Shown here: piece after piece, positions 36,866-44,932 of the stretch
How the letters are laid out: every line of letters begins with the position of its first letter
Position numbering within the stretch: position 1 is the stretch's first letter
NCBI GenBank assembly: GCA_900469475.1
Contig: UBXG01000013.1
Location: forward strand, 62,001 to 126,000
Reading direction: 5' to 3'
DNA from: Hyphomicrobiales bacterium
GTDB taxonomy: Bacteria; Pseudomonadota; Alphaproteobacteria; Rhizobiales; Rhizobiaceae
DNA length: 64,000 bases
The notes under the pieces: model-generated
What the model was told of the DNA's origin: nothing
The model's input: the letters and a program-made list of their open reading frames with translations, nothing else
Database searches by the model: none
Translations under genes and position numbers: made by a program

Positions 36866-38082
36866 AGGAAGCTCCTCCCGTGCGGTCCTGCCGCAATTCC
36901 CAAATGTTTCGCAACCGTCTCGCCGATATCCGCATAGGTCTGACGGACGCCGATGGAACGGGAACGAATGCCCGGCCCGTAAGCCATGACGGGCACGCGC
37001 TCGCGTGTATGATCGGTGCCGCGCCAAGTCGGGTCGCAGCCATGATCGGCGGTCAGAATGACGAGATCGCCGGCTTTCAGCTTCTTATGCACCTCAGGCA
37101 GGCGCGCGTCGAAGGCTTCGAGCGCAGCGGCATAGCCTGGCACGTCACGGCGATGGCCATAGACCATGTCGAAATCGACGAAATTGGTGAAGACAAGATC
37201 GCCGTCCTCGGCTTCGTCCATGGCCTTCAGTGTCGCATCCATGAGTGCCATGTTGCCATTGGCCTTGATGACCCTGGAGACGCCCTGATGGGCAAAGATA
37301 TCGCCGATCTTGCCGACGGCGTGCACCGTGCGTTCAGCCTTGACCAGACGGTCGAGCAGTGTCGGCTCGGGCGGCAGAACGGAAAAGTCGCGACGATTGC
37401 CGGTTCGCTCGAATGTCGCCACCGTCTCGCCGACGAAAGGGCGGGCGATGACGCGGCCGATATTATAGGGATCGAGCAGCGTACGTACGATCTTGCAGAG
37501 GCCGATCAGCCGGTCTAGGCCGAAATGCTGTTCGTGCGCTCCAATCTGGAAGACGGAGTCGGACGAGGTATAGCAGATCGGCTTGCCGCTGCGGATGTGC
37601 TCTTCGCCGAGCTTTGCGATGATATCCGTGCCGGAGGCATGGCAATTGCCGAGAATCCCCGGCAGATCGGCGGCTTCGCAGATGGCCTTCACCAGCTCCG
37701 GCGGAAAGGCATCGCCCTCCGCCGGAAAGTACCCCCAGTCGAACATGACGGGCGTTCCGGCAATCTCCCAATGACCGGATGGCGTATCTTTACCGCGAGA
37801 GACTTCATTGGCGCAGCCATAGAGACCATAGAGTTTTTCCGGTAGCGGCATGCCGGCGGGATAGTTGCCCGTTGCCGCCTTGGCGATCTCCAACAGGCCG
37901 AGGCCCGATAGGATCGGCAATGTCAACGGGCCTTGGCGCAGGCCTGTCCGATCGGCTGCGCCAGCGGCGCAGAATTCCGCGATATGGCCAAGCGTGTCGG
38001 CGCCTTCATCCCCGTAGCTTGCCGCATCGGGGCCGCCACCCACGCCGAAAGAATCCAGAACGAAGAGAAAGGCGCGCGCCAT
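36862..38082 (-). CDS. deoB: Phosphopentomutase
   Basis: This is a 406-residue metal-dependent enzyme of the alkaline-phosphatase superfamily that interconverts (deoxy)ribose-1- and 5-phosphate. N-terminal FLFVLDSFGVGGGPDAASYGDEGADTLGH binds metals. GHWEIAGTP holds the family active-site region, and ILTADHGCDPTWRGTDHTRE supplies the C-terminal ligands. It links the phosphorylases to DeoC. It is coupled to add through a TTGA stop/start. Confidence 0.96.
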   Translation of the reverse strand: MARAFLFVLDSFGVGGGPDAASYGDEGADTLGHIAEFCAAGAADRTGLRQGPLTLPILSGLGLLEIAKAATGNYPAGMPLPEKLYGLYGCANEVSRGKDTPSGHWEIAGTPVMFDWGYFPAEGDAFPPELVKAICEAADLPGILGNCHASGTDIIAKLGEEHIRSGKPICYTSSDSVFQIGAHEQHFGLDRLIGLCKIVRTLLDPYNIGRVIARPFVGETVATFERTGNRRDFSVLPPEPTLLDRLVKAERTVHAVGKIGDIFAHQGVSRVIKANGNMALMDATLKAMDEAEDGDLVFTNFVDFDMVYGHRRDVPGYAAALEAFDARLPEVHKKLKAGDLVILTADHGCDPTWRGTDHTRERVPVMAYGPGIRSRSIGVRQTYADIGETVAKHLGIAAGPHGRSFL

Positions 38083-38215
38083 AGATCACCCGATAACAAT
38101 ACCGTCACCCCGGGGAGGTCTTCCGGGTCATTGGACGTCACCCATATAACGGAGGCATCGACTTGGCAATTTTCCGTTTGGAAGCCCCGCCAGGCGCCTC
38201 TCTGCGGCGGCGTTC

Positions 38216-38806
38216 TCAGCAATCGCTGCAGCTGATCGAAGTTCCGACACGCTGGCGATAGTAATATTGCCGGCTGATGGTGATCTGGTTTGTACCGCTT
38301 GGCAGGAAATTGGCACCAAAGCTGAGGAGCTGATAGGGGAGGGCAAGTTCGCTGCGGACGAGGAATGTGCTTGCCTGGTTCATGTTGGCCGGCAAAGTGA
38401 CCGTCGAGCCAACCGTATATGGCCTGGTTCCGTCCTGCGCCCAGGACCACGCGACTGTCGCCTTGCCTGAGGCGTCGATGGTGATGCCGGTGATCTTCAG
38501 CGTCAGGCCGGTGGTGCCATAGGGTGCGAAGATGGCGCCGGCGACCGAGGGCATTGTCGCAAGCACGGACTTTGTGATCGACGATTGCTGCGAGACGATG
38601 TCCGCGATCGAACCGGCCGAACGGCTGGCTCGTTTCGAGGCGCTGAGGCCGACGGTAAGCTCGAAGGCACCGAGATAGAGCATCAGCAATACGGGAAAAA
38701 GAATGGCGAATTCGATGGCGCCCACGCCGCGCTCGTCGCGGGCGAATCGCCGCAACATGCCCGAGGGCGCATTTTCTTTCGCGGTCATGTTTGCGGCCCT
38801 GCTCAC
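38216..38806 (-). CDS. TadE/TadG-like minor pilin (pseudopilin)
   Basis: This 196-residue protein has the TadE signature near its N-terminus: a basic RRFARDERGVGAIEFAILFPVLLMLYLGAFELTVGL, where a prepilin-like Gly-Val-Gly-Ala-Ile-Glu-Phe site leads into one hydrophobic helix. The rest is a periplasmic beta-rich domain. The GTG start at 38806 overlaps the upstream TadE-like stop (GTGA); ATG 38788 is an alternative. Two cysteines near the end (SCSDC) may cross-link. It belongs to the Tad pilus locus. Confidence 0.85.
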   Translation of the reverse strand: MSRAANMTAKENAPSGMLRRFARDERGVGAIEFAILFPVLLMLYLGAFELTVGLSASKRASRSAGSIADIVSQQSSITKSVLATMPSVAGAIFAPYGTTGLTLKITGITIDASGKATVAWSWAQDGTRPYTVGSTVTLPANMNQASTFLVRSELALPYQLLSFGANFLPSGTNQITISRQYYYRQRVGTSISCSDC

Positions 38807-39423
38807 GGATAATTCTCGTTCTGAAAGGCCGCCGTGGCGACGATGAGATAGACCGAGGCCGAACCGTCAGTTGGGTGCACGTTGGTCAGATAGGGGCGCA
38901 GCAGGTCCGTTATGATCCCCCAGCGATAGTAGGCGCGCACCATGTTCAGCGACTTGGCCCCGCCCGGTGTGAAGGCGAAACCTGTGGTGCTGAGGTCGGA
39001 ATAGGGATCGGTTGAGGATTTGCGGGGGATTGTTGTCGGCATGGATGCGAAGCTCGAATAGCTCTGCACATCGAGGTAAAGGTTTGTGGGCGTCTGTAGT
39101 TCGGAAGATGAGCAGGTAATGAGCACGGAAATCTGATTGCAGAATGCCTGCCGGAATTGCTGCGAGCTGGTATTGGCCGCAGTAATCTGCCCGGTTCTGA
39201 TCTGACGCGACAGAGTATCGACGGCGTTCGAAACGACTTGTTCCGCAGTAAAGGCGACAAAGGTTTCGATAATGGCGAAGATGATCAGAAAATAAGGAAT
39301 CGCGAGCAGAGCGAATTCGATCGCTGCCGTCCCATCGCGAGAGCGCACGAATTCGCGCAATCTACCCCGGGCATGCTGCCGTGCAGGGCTTGTATTGGCG
39401 AGAAGCGCGTTGTCTGGCGTCAT
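38803..39423 (-). CDS. TadE-like minor pilin (pseudopilin)
   Basis: This is a 206-residue companion of the next gene. The N-terminal RSRDGTAAIEFALLAIPYFLIIFAIIETFVAF gives the TadE-type processing region (G-T-A-A-I-E-F) and a single hydrophobic helix, followed by a Ser/Thr-rich periplasmic domain. The two genes are coupled. In known Tad systems two such pseudopilins are processed by the prepilin peptidase and are needed for assembly. Processing by the CpaA encoded at 41087 is inferred. Confidence 0.86.
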   Translation of the reverse strand: MTPDNALLANTSPARQHARGRLREFVRSRDGTAAIEFALLAIPYFLIIFAIIETFVAFTAEQVVSNAVDTLSRQIRTGQITAANTSSQQFRQAFCNQISVLITCSSSELQTPTNLYLDVQSYSSFASMPTTIPRKSSTDPYSDLSTTGFAFTPGGAKSLNMVRAYYRWGIITDLLRPYLTNVHPTDGSASVYLIVATAAFQNENYP

Positions 39424-39576
39424 AGGTCATCCGCGATGTTTAAACGCGGAGGACACTAGAGTTGCTTTCTTGATAATCCGTTTCTCTTCTCTATTCATAT
39501 TTAGAGGAAACTAGGATTATCGATCGCAATATAATTCTTTGAAAGTACTTTAGAATATTTGCGTTATCGAATGTTA

Positions 39577-40002
39577 TTATGGCCCTGCGGCCGCGGTCGG
39601 CGTCGCCGTATTGTTTTGCTGGGCATGCTGTTCGCAATTCGGCGTGCATGACAGCACGGCGCGATCCGTCTGGCGGAAAACGCGGACAGTATTGCCTTCA
39701 TCGATCGATACCAGGATCTGCTCGTCGACGATCGCATTGCCGTCGGTATCGAGCAGGATGATATTTGTCGTGCCGAAGCTTCGGCCTGTCAATACGATCG
39801 TTTTCGGATCGGCGACCGTTGCATCGGCGACCTGCGAATTGCCGACGATGACCTTGCTGACGGGGCGATCCAGCTTCAATACGCGCGCGTGATCCATATA
39901 GACGCGCAGCATGCTCTCTCCGGCGGCGTGGGAAAGCTGCGGCATCATGCCGGCCACGGCAACAATGCAGGCAAGGAATGCTGTTCTGCCGCCGATTGGC
40001 AT
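39577..40002 (-). CDS. Stand-alone secretin N-domain (CpaC-N-like) pilus protein
   Basis: This 141-residue exported protein begins at the ATG at 40002 (MPIGGRTAFLACIVAVAGMMPQLSHAA, a signal peptide). The mature part carries the domain found at the start of CpaC/RcpA: ARVLKLDRPVSKVIVGNSQVADATVADPKTIVLTGRSFGTTNIILLD. The C-terminal tail has two Cys (CTPNC) and a Gln/Asn/Thr/Ala-rich end. No secretin pore domain follows. It may bind or pilot the CpaC secretin made from 42594-44093. Confidence 0.82.
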   Translation of the reverse strand: MPIGGRTAFLACIVAVAGMMPQLSHAAGESMLRVYMDHARVLKLDRPVSKVIVGNSQVADATVADPKTIVLTGRSFGTTNIILLDTDGNAIVDEQILVSIDEGNTVRVFRQTDRAVLSCTPNCEQHAQQNNTATPTAAAGP

Positions 40003-40404
40003 GGCTTGGCCTCTTGGAAAGCGATAGTGAAAAGAATTCCGGATAGAATGGGAAAGAATGGTGAATGAACGATTAAGCTCACCCGGCATCGTTCGATTAT
40101 GGCTCGAATGTCTCATTCGGCCATTATATCATCCCATCATTGCGAAAATCCTGTATTGTTTCAAGACAAATCGTATATCGCGCTAATATTCACACATCTA
40201 ATAATTTCCATTTGGCTGAAAAACTTCTTTAAAACGGAAAGAAGAACATAAAACTTGCATTAACTATTCTATTTTCGCTTTTGTATTTACTGTGTATTAA
40301 CCTAATTCTTTAAAGCGATGGAAACGGCGCACAGCTACCGTGCAGTCCATCCGATCAACGGCAACAGTTGGCGGACGTGCTGTCAACAAAGTGGAGTTAA
40401 ACTT
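40003..40404. promoter_or_regulatory. AT-rich divergent promoter region upstream of the Flp pilin genes
   Basis: This 402-bp region, clearly more AT-rich than its surroundings, holds no gene I can support. It includes TTAACC (40297-40302) followed by CTTTAA, which resembles a relaxed CtrA half-site pair. A GTGGAG ribosome site lies before the first pilin. Bases 40378-40402 are repeated exactly before the second pilin. Confidence 0.5.
40378..40402 (+). repeat. 25-bp leader repeat, copy 1 (before pilin 1)
   Basis: The segment starts TGCTGTCAACAAAG and includes GTGGAG and TTAAAC. It is identical to 40780-40804 and carries the ribosome-binding site of the first pilin. Confidence 0.85.
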
Positions 40405-40596
40405 ATGTCCAAGCTTTTTTCGCGTTTCCTGAAGGATGAATCCGGCGCGACCGCAATTGAATATGGCCTGATCGCTGCCCTGATCTCTGTCGCCATCATC
40501 GCTGGCGCTACCACGCTGGGTGGTACGCTCAGCTCGACGTTCAACAACATTTCCAACCAGATGAACAAGTCTGGCGCAGGTATCGGCACCAAGTAA
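40405..40596 (+). CDS. pilA: Flp-family type IVb pilin 1
   Basis: This is a 63-residue major pilin. The short basic leader MSKLFSRFLKDESG is followed by the processing site and hydrophobic helix ATAIEYGLIAALISVAIIAG, typical of Flp pilins, where the prepilin peptidase cuts after the Gly and Glu5 of the mature protein guides assembly. The C-terminal tail is short (NQMNKSGAGIGTK). A second, near-identical pilin follows 210 bp downstream. Confidence 0.93.
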   Translation: MSKLFSRFLKDESGATAIEYGLIAALISVAIIAGATTLGGTLSSTFNNISNQMNKSGAGIGTK

Positions 40597-40626
40597 GACG
40601 GCAGCTATCAAGGCTTAGTACCTCTC

Positions 40627-40653
40627 GGAAACCGTTCTTAAGGGGCGGTTTTC
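40627..40653 (+). other. Hairpin between the two pilin genes
   Basis: GGAAACCG and CGGTTTTC pair at seven of eight positions around an 11-base loop, 31 bp after the first pilin stop. There is no T-run, so it is probably a 3' mRNA-stabilising or weak attenuating hairpin rather than a full terminator. Confidence 0.4.
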
Positions 40654-40779
40654 GAAAATCTGATAAATGCTAGATGTTATACGTTTGGGGATACAGTATT
40701 ATTAATATTCCCACTCTGCATGTAGGTTCTGGTATCGTACAGTTAATCCGTCGCTAACAGTAAGTAGTCGATGCGGATA

Positions 40780-40804
40780 TGCTGTCAACAAAGTGGAGTT
40801 AAAC
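40780..40804 (+). repeat. 25-bp leader repeat, copy 2 (before pilin 2)
   Basis: This is an exact copy of 40378-40402, placed the same way before the second pilin and ending two bases before its GTG start codon. Together with pilin similarity it shows a tandem duplication. Confidence 0.85.
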
Positions 40805-40806
40805 GC

Positions 40807-40998
40807 GTGTCCAAGCTTATTTTGCGTTTCATATGGGATCAGTCGGGTGCGACTGCAATCGAATACGGCCTAATCGCCGCGCTAATCTCGGTTGCCATTA
40901 TCGCGGGTGCAACGACCCTTGGTGGAACACTCAACAGCATGTTCCAGAATATCGCTAACCAGATGAATAAGTCGGGCACGGGCGTTGGCACGCAGTAA
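40807..40998 (+). CDS. Flp-family type IVb pilin 2 (GTG start)
   Basis: This 63-residue paralogue of the preceding pilin has leader VSKLILRFIWDQSG and the conserved ATAIEYGLIAALISVAIIAG helix. It differs mainly in the leader and in tail residues (SMFQNIANQMNKSGTGVGTQ). The GTG start aligns exactly with the ATG of pilin 1 and follows an identical leader repeat. Weaker initiation suggests a minor pilin or a lower expression level. Confidence 0.9.
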   Translation: MSKLILRFIWDQSGATAIEYGLIAALISVAIIAGATTLGGTLNSMFQNIANQMNKSGTGVGTQ

Positions 40999-41076
40999 TA
41001 AAGTTATCAATTAAACATTTGTACACCGAAACCACCATTCAAAGCGGCGTGGCTTTCATAATTCCTATCCTATACA

Positions 41077-41085
41077 GGGGGGGGG
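41077..41085 (+). repeat. G9 homopolymer at the cpaA ribosome-binding position
   Basis: Nine consecutive G residues end one base before the cpaA ATG. Tracts of this length are prone to slipped-strand change, which would alter the spacing or strength of the ribosome site. Confidence 0.7.
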
Positions 41086-41086
41086 C

Positions 41087-41599
41087 ATGTTCGAGATTGC
41101 GGTGTTACTCACGTTTCCGCTGTGCATGTCGATAGCAGCTATTTCCGATCTGCTGACCATGACGATCCCAAATCGCATTTCCCTGATCCTTGCAGTCGGA
41201 TTCCTGACGCTGGCCCCTGCCTTTGGTTTGTCATTCGCGGAAATCGGAATGCATGTTGCTGGCGCCAGCACCGTTTTTCTCGCTTGCTTCGCACTATTTG
41301 CTTTGAACGTTATGGGCGGCGGTGACGCGAAGCTTCTGACCGCAGCGGCGCTCTGGTTCGGCTTTGATTCGTCCCTTTTGGAATTCCTCATCTACATCGC
41401 GTTTATCGGTGGTGTGGTAACGGTTTTGATCGTGCTGCTTCGGGCGCAATCCAGTACCATTATGGCCATCGGTCTTCCCCTGCCGGGCTCATTGTTGGTT
41501 GCCAAGAAAATTCCTTACGGTATCGCGATCGCCATTGGCGGCATCCTTGCTTTCCCCTCTTCGCCACTCTTGATTGCTGCTACCCACACTGCACTTTGA
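41087..41599 (+). CDS. cpaA: Prepilin peptidase, A24 family
   Basis: This is a 170-residue inner-membrane aspartic peptidase with about five helices. One catalytic Asp is in AISDLLTMTIPNRI and the second in the GxGD-type motif GGGDAKLLTAAALWFG. It removes the leader from Flp pilins and probably TadE-like proteins. It lacks the N-methylation domain, as in Tad systems. A G9 run immediately precedes the start. Confidence 0.93.
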   Translation: MFEIAVLLTFPLCMSIAAISDLLTMTIPNRISLILAVGFLTLAPAFGLSFAEIGMHVAGASTVFLACFALFALNVMGGGDAKLLTAAALWFGFDSSLLEFLIYIAFIGGVVTVLIVLLRAQSSTIMAIGLPLPGSLLVAKKIPYGIAIAIGGILAFPSSPLLIAATHTAL

Positions 41600-41664
41600 G
41601 CTGAAAACTATTGAGTATAGGGCAGGCCGCCATATAGACAATTTCTAACATACGCCAAGTAATC

Positions 41665-41703
41665 ATGGTTAAGTAACAATAAATGTAACCACCCATTAAC
41701 CAT
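41665..41703 (+). promoter_or_regulatory. CtrA-like inverted half-site pair upstream of cpaB
   Basis: ATGGTTAA (41665-41672) and its inverse TTAACCAT (41696-41703) flank an AT-rich 23-bp spacer. TTAACCAT is the half-site known for the cell-cycle regulator CtrA in alphaproteobacteria. The position 61 bp before cpaB implies a second promoter inside the pilus locus. Confidence 0.5.
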
Positions 41704-41763
41704 AATTACACCAATTGCCGGTCATTCTGCAGGGCGAAGAATCCTGTTCCTCAAGGAATGACC

Positions 41764-42579
41764 ATGAAACCCGCTCGCATAATGATACTCGCAGTAGCAG
41801 CCGTCGCGGCCGGGATGGCCGGTCTGCTCGCGATGCGCCTGGCGGGTTCGCGCGATATCGTTCCCCAGCAGATCGCGGCGGTCGTGGAGAAGGAGGCGAC
41901 GGTCAACGTCCTCGTTGCCGGTGCCAATCTGCCCGTCGGTTCTCGTCTCAACGGACAGTCGATCCATTGGATGCCTTGGCCCGAAAGCGGTCTCGTCAAA
42001 GGCCTCGTCACCGAACGCGAACGGCCCGACGCTCTGAAAGATCTGACAGGCGCTGTTGTTCGCCTGCCGATCTTCGAGGGCGAGCCCATCCGCGAGGAAA
42101 AGATTGCCGATTCCAACAGCCGTATCCTTTCCTCATTGCTGCCGGCCGGCAAGCGGGCCGTCGCCACGGAGATTTCCGTCGCCACCGGTGCCGGCGGCTT
42201 CATCCTTCCGAACGACCGCGTCGACGTCATCATGGTGCGCAAGGGTTCGCAGCAGCAGCTCGTCACCGAAACCGTGCTCAGCAACGTTCGCGTTCTGGCA
42301 GTCGATCAGCAGATCGAGGAAAAGCAGGACGGAAGCAAGGCCGTCGTCGGCGCAACCGCGACGCTGGAGCTGACGCCGGACCAGACGAAGGTCCTGGCGG
42401 TCGCGCACCAGATGGCCGATCGCCTGACGCTGGCATTGCGCTCTGTTGCGGACGCGCAGCAGTCCGATACGACGGCTGCCGATTATCTTCTGGCCGGCGA
42501 CAATGGCGGCAGCATGATCCAGGTCATCAAATCCGGAGCAATCGTGACCGACGGCCCGACCGGGCCGAAGCCGCAGTGA
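41764..42579 (+). CDS. cpaB: Flp pilus assembly protein CpaB
   Basis: This is a 271-residue periplasmic assembly factor (RcpC-like). The N-terminal helix IMILAVAAVAAGMAGLLAMRLAG anchors or exports it. An SAF-type domain follows (VNVLVAGANLPVGSRLNGQSIHW, then GAVVRLPIFEGEPI), then the RcpC domain with VATGAGGFILPNDRVDVIMVRKG. The ATG at 41764 has AAGGA six bases upstream; an ATG two codons earlier directly abuts that site. It is thought to support the secretin CpaC. Confidence 0.92.
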   Translation: MKPARIMILAVAAVAAGMAGLLAMRLAGSRDIVPQQIAAVVEKEATVNVLVAGANLPVGSRLNGQSIHWMPWPESGLVKGLVTERERPDALKDLTGAVVRLPIFEGEPIREEKIADSNSRILSSLLPAGKRAVATEISVATGAGGFILPNDRVDVIMVRKGSQQQLVTETVLSNVRVLAVDQQIEEKQDGSKAVVGATATLELTPDQTKVLAVAHQMADRLTLALRSVADAQQSDTTAADYLLAGDNGGSMIQVIKSGAIVTDGPTGPKPQ

Positions 42580-42593
42580 GAAGGGGCGAGACC

Positions 42594-44093
42594 ATGTTCA
42601 AGACAAGCAACAAAGCCAGCCTCTCCCTTGGCGTAAGCCTTTCCTTCTCCGTTGCCTTTGCCGGGCTGCCTCTGGGACCGGCCTTTCTGCGCACGCCTGC
42701 GGCCTTCGCGGGCGGTTCCGACAGCATCGTAACGATAGCCGGCCTGGGCACGAAGCGCACATTGAAGCTGGGCCTCAACAAGGCTCTTGTCGTCGATCTG
42801 CCGGCCGATGCCCACGATATCCTTGTCTCCGATCCCAAGATGGCCGATGCAGTGACGCGAACCTCGCGCCGCATCTATCTTTTCGGCAAGACGGTCGGCC
42901 AGACCAACATCTTCATCTTCGGCGCCGACGGCAAGGAGATCGTCAGTCTCGATTTGCAGATCGAGCGCGACATTGCCGGACTTCAGGCCAATCTCAAGCG
43001 CTTCATTCCAGACTCCGACATCAACGTCGAGATCGTTTCCGACAACATCGTCATGACTGGTACGGTGCGCACGCCCCAGGATGCGACACGTGCCGAGCAG
43101 CTTGCACAGGCTTTCCTCAAGGGCGGCGAAGCGACCACTCGAAACCAGACTGCCTCGGGCAGCGGCGACAACAATGCGGTCGCCATTTTCGCGGAAACAC
43201 GGCAGACCTCACAGATCGTCAACATGCTGCAGATCGAAGGCGAGGATCAGGTGACGCTCAAGGTGACCGTCGCCGAAATCAAGCGCAGCGTGCTGAAGCA
43301 GATCGGCTTCGACAATCTCGTCAGGAATTCTTCCGGCTTGACGGTTGCCCAGCTCGGCAGTCCTGGCGCGGATGGGACTGCGGCGGCCGGCGGCGGCGGC
43401 CTGGCCAGCTTGTTCAAGACCGCCATCGGCAAATACGATATCAGCACCTACCTCAATGCTCTCGAGCAGGCCGGGGCCGTCCGTACGCTGGCTGAGCCGA
43501 CGTTGACGGCGATCTCCGGCCAGGCCGCGACCTTCAATTCGGGCGGTCAGACCCTATACGCCGTCACGAACAAGGACGGGACCGTCACGGTCACGCCCTT
43601 CACCTACGGTATCAGTTTGGCCTTCACGCCTGTCGTGCTGTCTGCCGGACGAATCGCTCTGCATGTGCAGACCCAGGTCTCCAATCCGGTTGGCACGGCC
43701 AACGCCGGTACGGCAACCTACAACCAGCGCGCCGCCGATACTTCGGTGGAGTTGCCGTCGGGCGGCTCGATCGCTTTGGCCGGTCTCCTGAGCGATACCA
43801 TTCAGCAGACCACCAACGGCACGCCGGGCGCCTCGAAGATTCCGATTCTCGGCGCTCTCTTCCGTCAAAAGAGCTTTCAGCGCGATGAAACCGAGCTGGT
43901 CATCATCGCGACGCCTTATCTGGTGCGGCCGGTCGCCCGTAGCCAGCTTGCCCGCCCCGACGATAACTTCTCGCCGAGCAACGATATCAGCGGCGTCTTC
44001 ATGAATCGTGTCAACAAGATCTACGGCCGCAAGGACGGGCCGCCGGTCGCCGATGCCGATTTCCACGGCACTGTCGGCTTCATCTACAAGTGA
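42594..44093 (+). CDS. cpaC: Tad pilus outer-membrane secretin CpaC
   Basis: This 499-residue secretin starts at MFKTSNKASLSLGV with a signal peptide to about residue 40. The pilus-type N-domain is near residues 55-130 (LVVDLPADAHDILVSDPKMADAV, then GQTNIFIFGADGKEIV), followed by a BON-like segment. The secretin core contains EGEDQVTLKVTVAEIKRSVLKQIGF and ends with ETELVIIATPYLVRPV. It forms the pilus exit channel. Its lipoprotein partner CpaD follows 13 bp later. Confidence 0.94.
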   Translation: MFKTSNKASLSLGVSLSFSVAFAGLPLGPAFLRTPAAFAGGSDSIVTIAGLGTKRTLKLGLNKALVVDLPADAHDILVSDPKMADAVTRTSRRIYLFGKTVGQTNIFIFGADGKEIVSLDLQIERDIAGLQANLKRFIPDSDINVEIVSDNIVMTGTVRTPQDATRAEQLAQAFLKGGEATTRNQTASGSGDNNAVAIFAETRQTSQIVNMLQIEGEDQVTLKVTVAEIKRSVLKQIGFDNLVRNSSGLTVAQLGSPGADGTAAAGGGGLASLFKTAIGKYDISTYLNALEQAGAVRTLAEPTLTAISGQAATFNSGGQTLYAVTNKDGTVTVTPFTYGISLAFTPVVLSAGRIALHVQTQVSNPVGTANAGTATYNQRAADTSVELPSGGSIALAGLLSDTIQQTTNGTPGASKIPILGALFRQKSFQRDETELVIIATPYLVRPVARSQLARPDDNFSPSNDISGVFMNRVNKIYGRKDGPPVADADFHGTVGFIYK

Positions 44094-44106
44094 GGAGAGA
44101 CCGATC

Positions 44107-44895
44107 ATGACGCGCGCCTTTTCAACCGGATCAATGAAAGATCCCAAAATGGCCAGCCTGGAGCACAAAGCGCCTCGCACCGGCCAGTCCCGTTCCCTCA
44201 GGCTGGCTCTGATGGTGCCGGCCCTGATCGTGACGGCTGCAACTATCAGCAGCTGCGCCGATTCACGTGATCGCATGACCACCAGCGCGATCAATGACGA
44301 TTATCGGCAACGTCATCCGATCGTGTTGACGGAGAAAGAACACAATCTCGATATCCCGGTTGCCGCCAGCGACCGTCGCCTGACGACGGGAATGCGCGAT
44401 ACCATCCGCGGGTTTGTCCAGGATTACCGCACTCGTGCGAGCGGAACGGTCGAAATCCTTGCCCCCAGGGGATCGATGAATTCTTTGGCGGCATCTGCGT
44501 TGCGTCAGCAGATCCGCAGGGAGCTGGTTGCGAACGGCATTCCGTCGGCCCGCATCGTCGACAGCTACTATGGGGCTGGCGACCCAGGCGATGCGGCTCC
44601 AATTCGTCTGCGCTTCACAGCGACGACGGCGCTCACCAACACATGCGGTCAATGGCCGGACGATCTTTCGGACAACGCTTTCGACAACCAGAACTACTAC
44701 AATTTCGGCTGCGCGACACAGCATAATCTGGCGGCGCAGGTCGCCAATCCGACGGATCTGATCTCGCCGCGCGCCGTGTCGCCGATCGATACCGATCAGC
44801 GTAGCAAGGTGATCGACAATTATCGCAATGGCTCGGTCCCGACGAGTACCGCCACGGTTGGCGGCTTCAGTGGTTCCGGCGGCTCGGGGCAATGA
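44107..44895 (+). CDS. cpaD: Tad pilus lipoprotein CpaD
   Basis: This 262-residue exported lipoprotein has hydrophobic LALMVPALIVTAATISSC ending in a lipobox cysteine at residue 50; a later ATG (residue 15) would give a more usual leader. The domain includes HPIVLTEKEHNLDIPV and TCGQWPDDLSDNAFDNQNYYNFGCATQHNLAAQVANPTDLI, the family's conserved C-terminal block with two Cys. It assists CpaC in the outer membrane. Confidence 0.92.
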   Translation: MTRAFSTGSMKDPKMASLEHKAPRTGQSRSLRLALMVPALIVTAATISSCADSRDRMTTSAINDDYRQRHPIVLTEKEHNLDIPVAASDRRLTTGMRDTIRGFVQDYRTRASGTVEILAPRGSMNSLAASALRQQIRRELVANGIPSARIVDSYYGAGDPGDAAPIRLRFTATTALTNTCGQWPDDLSDNAFDNQNYYNFGCATQHNLAAQVANPTDLISPRAVSPIDTDQRSKVIDNYRNGSVPTSTATVGGFSGSGGSGQ

Positions 44896-44932
44896 ACATG
44901 AGAGTTACGCGCCGGCGGAACAGGATGAAATC

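Noticed and set aside
41715..42593. N-terminal extension of cpaC through cpaB
   Set aside because: The frame is open upstream of 42594 but Arg/Ser-rich; the real start has a signal peptide and lies after the cpaB stop.
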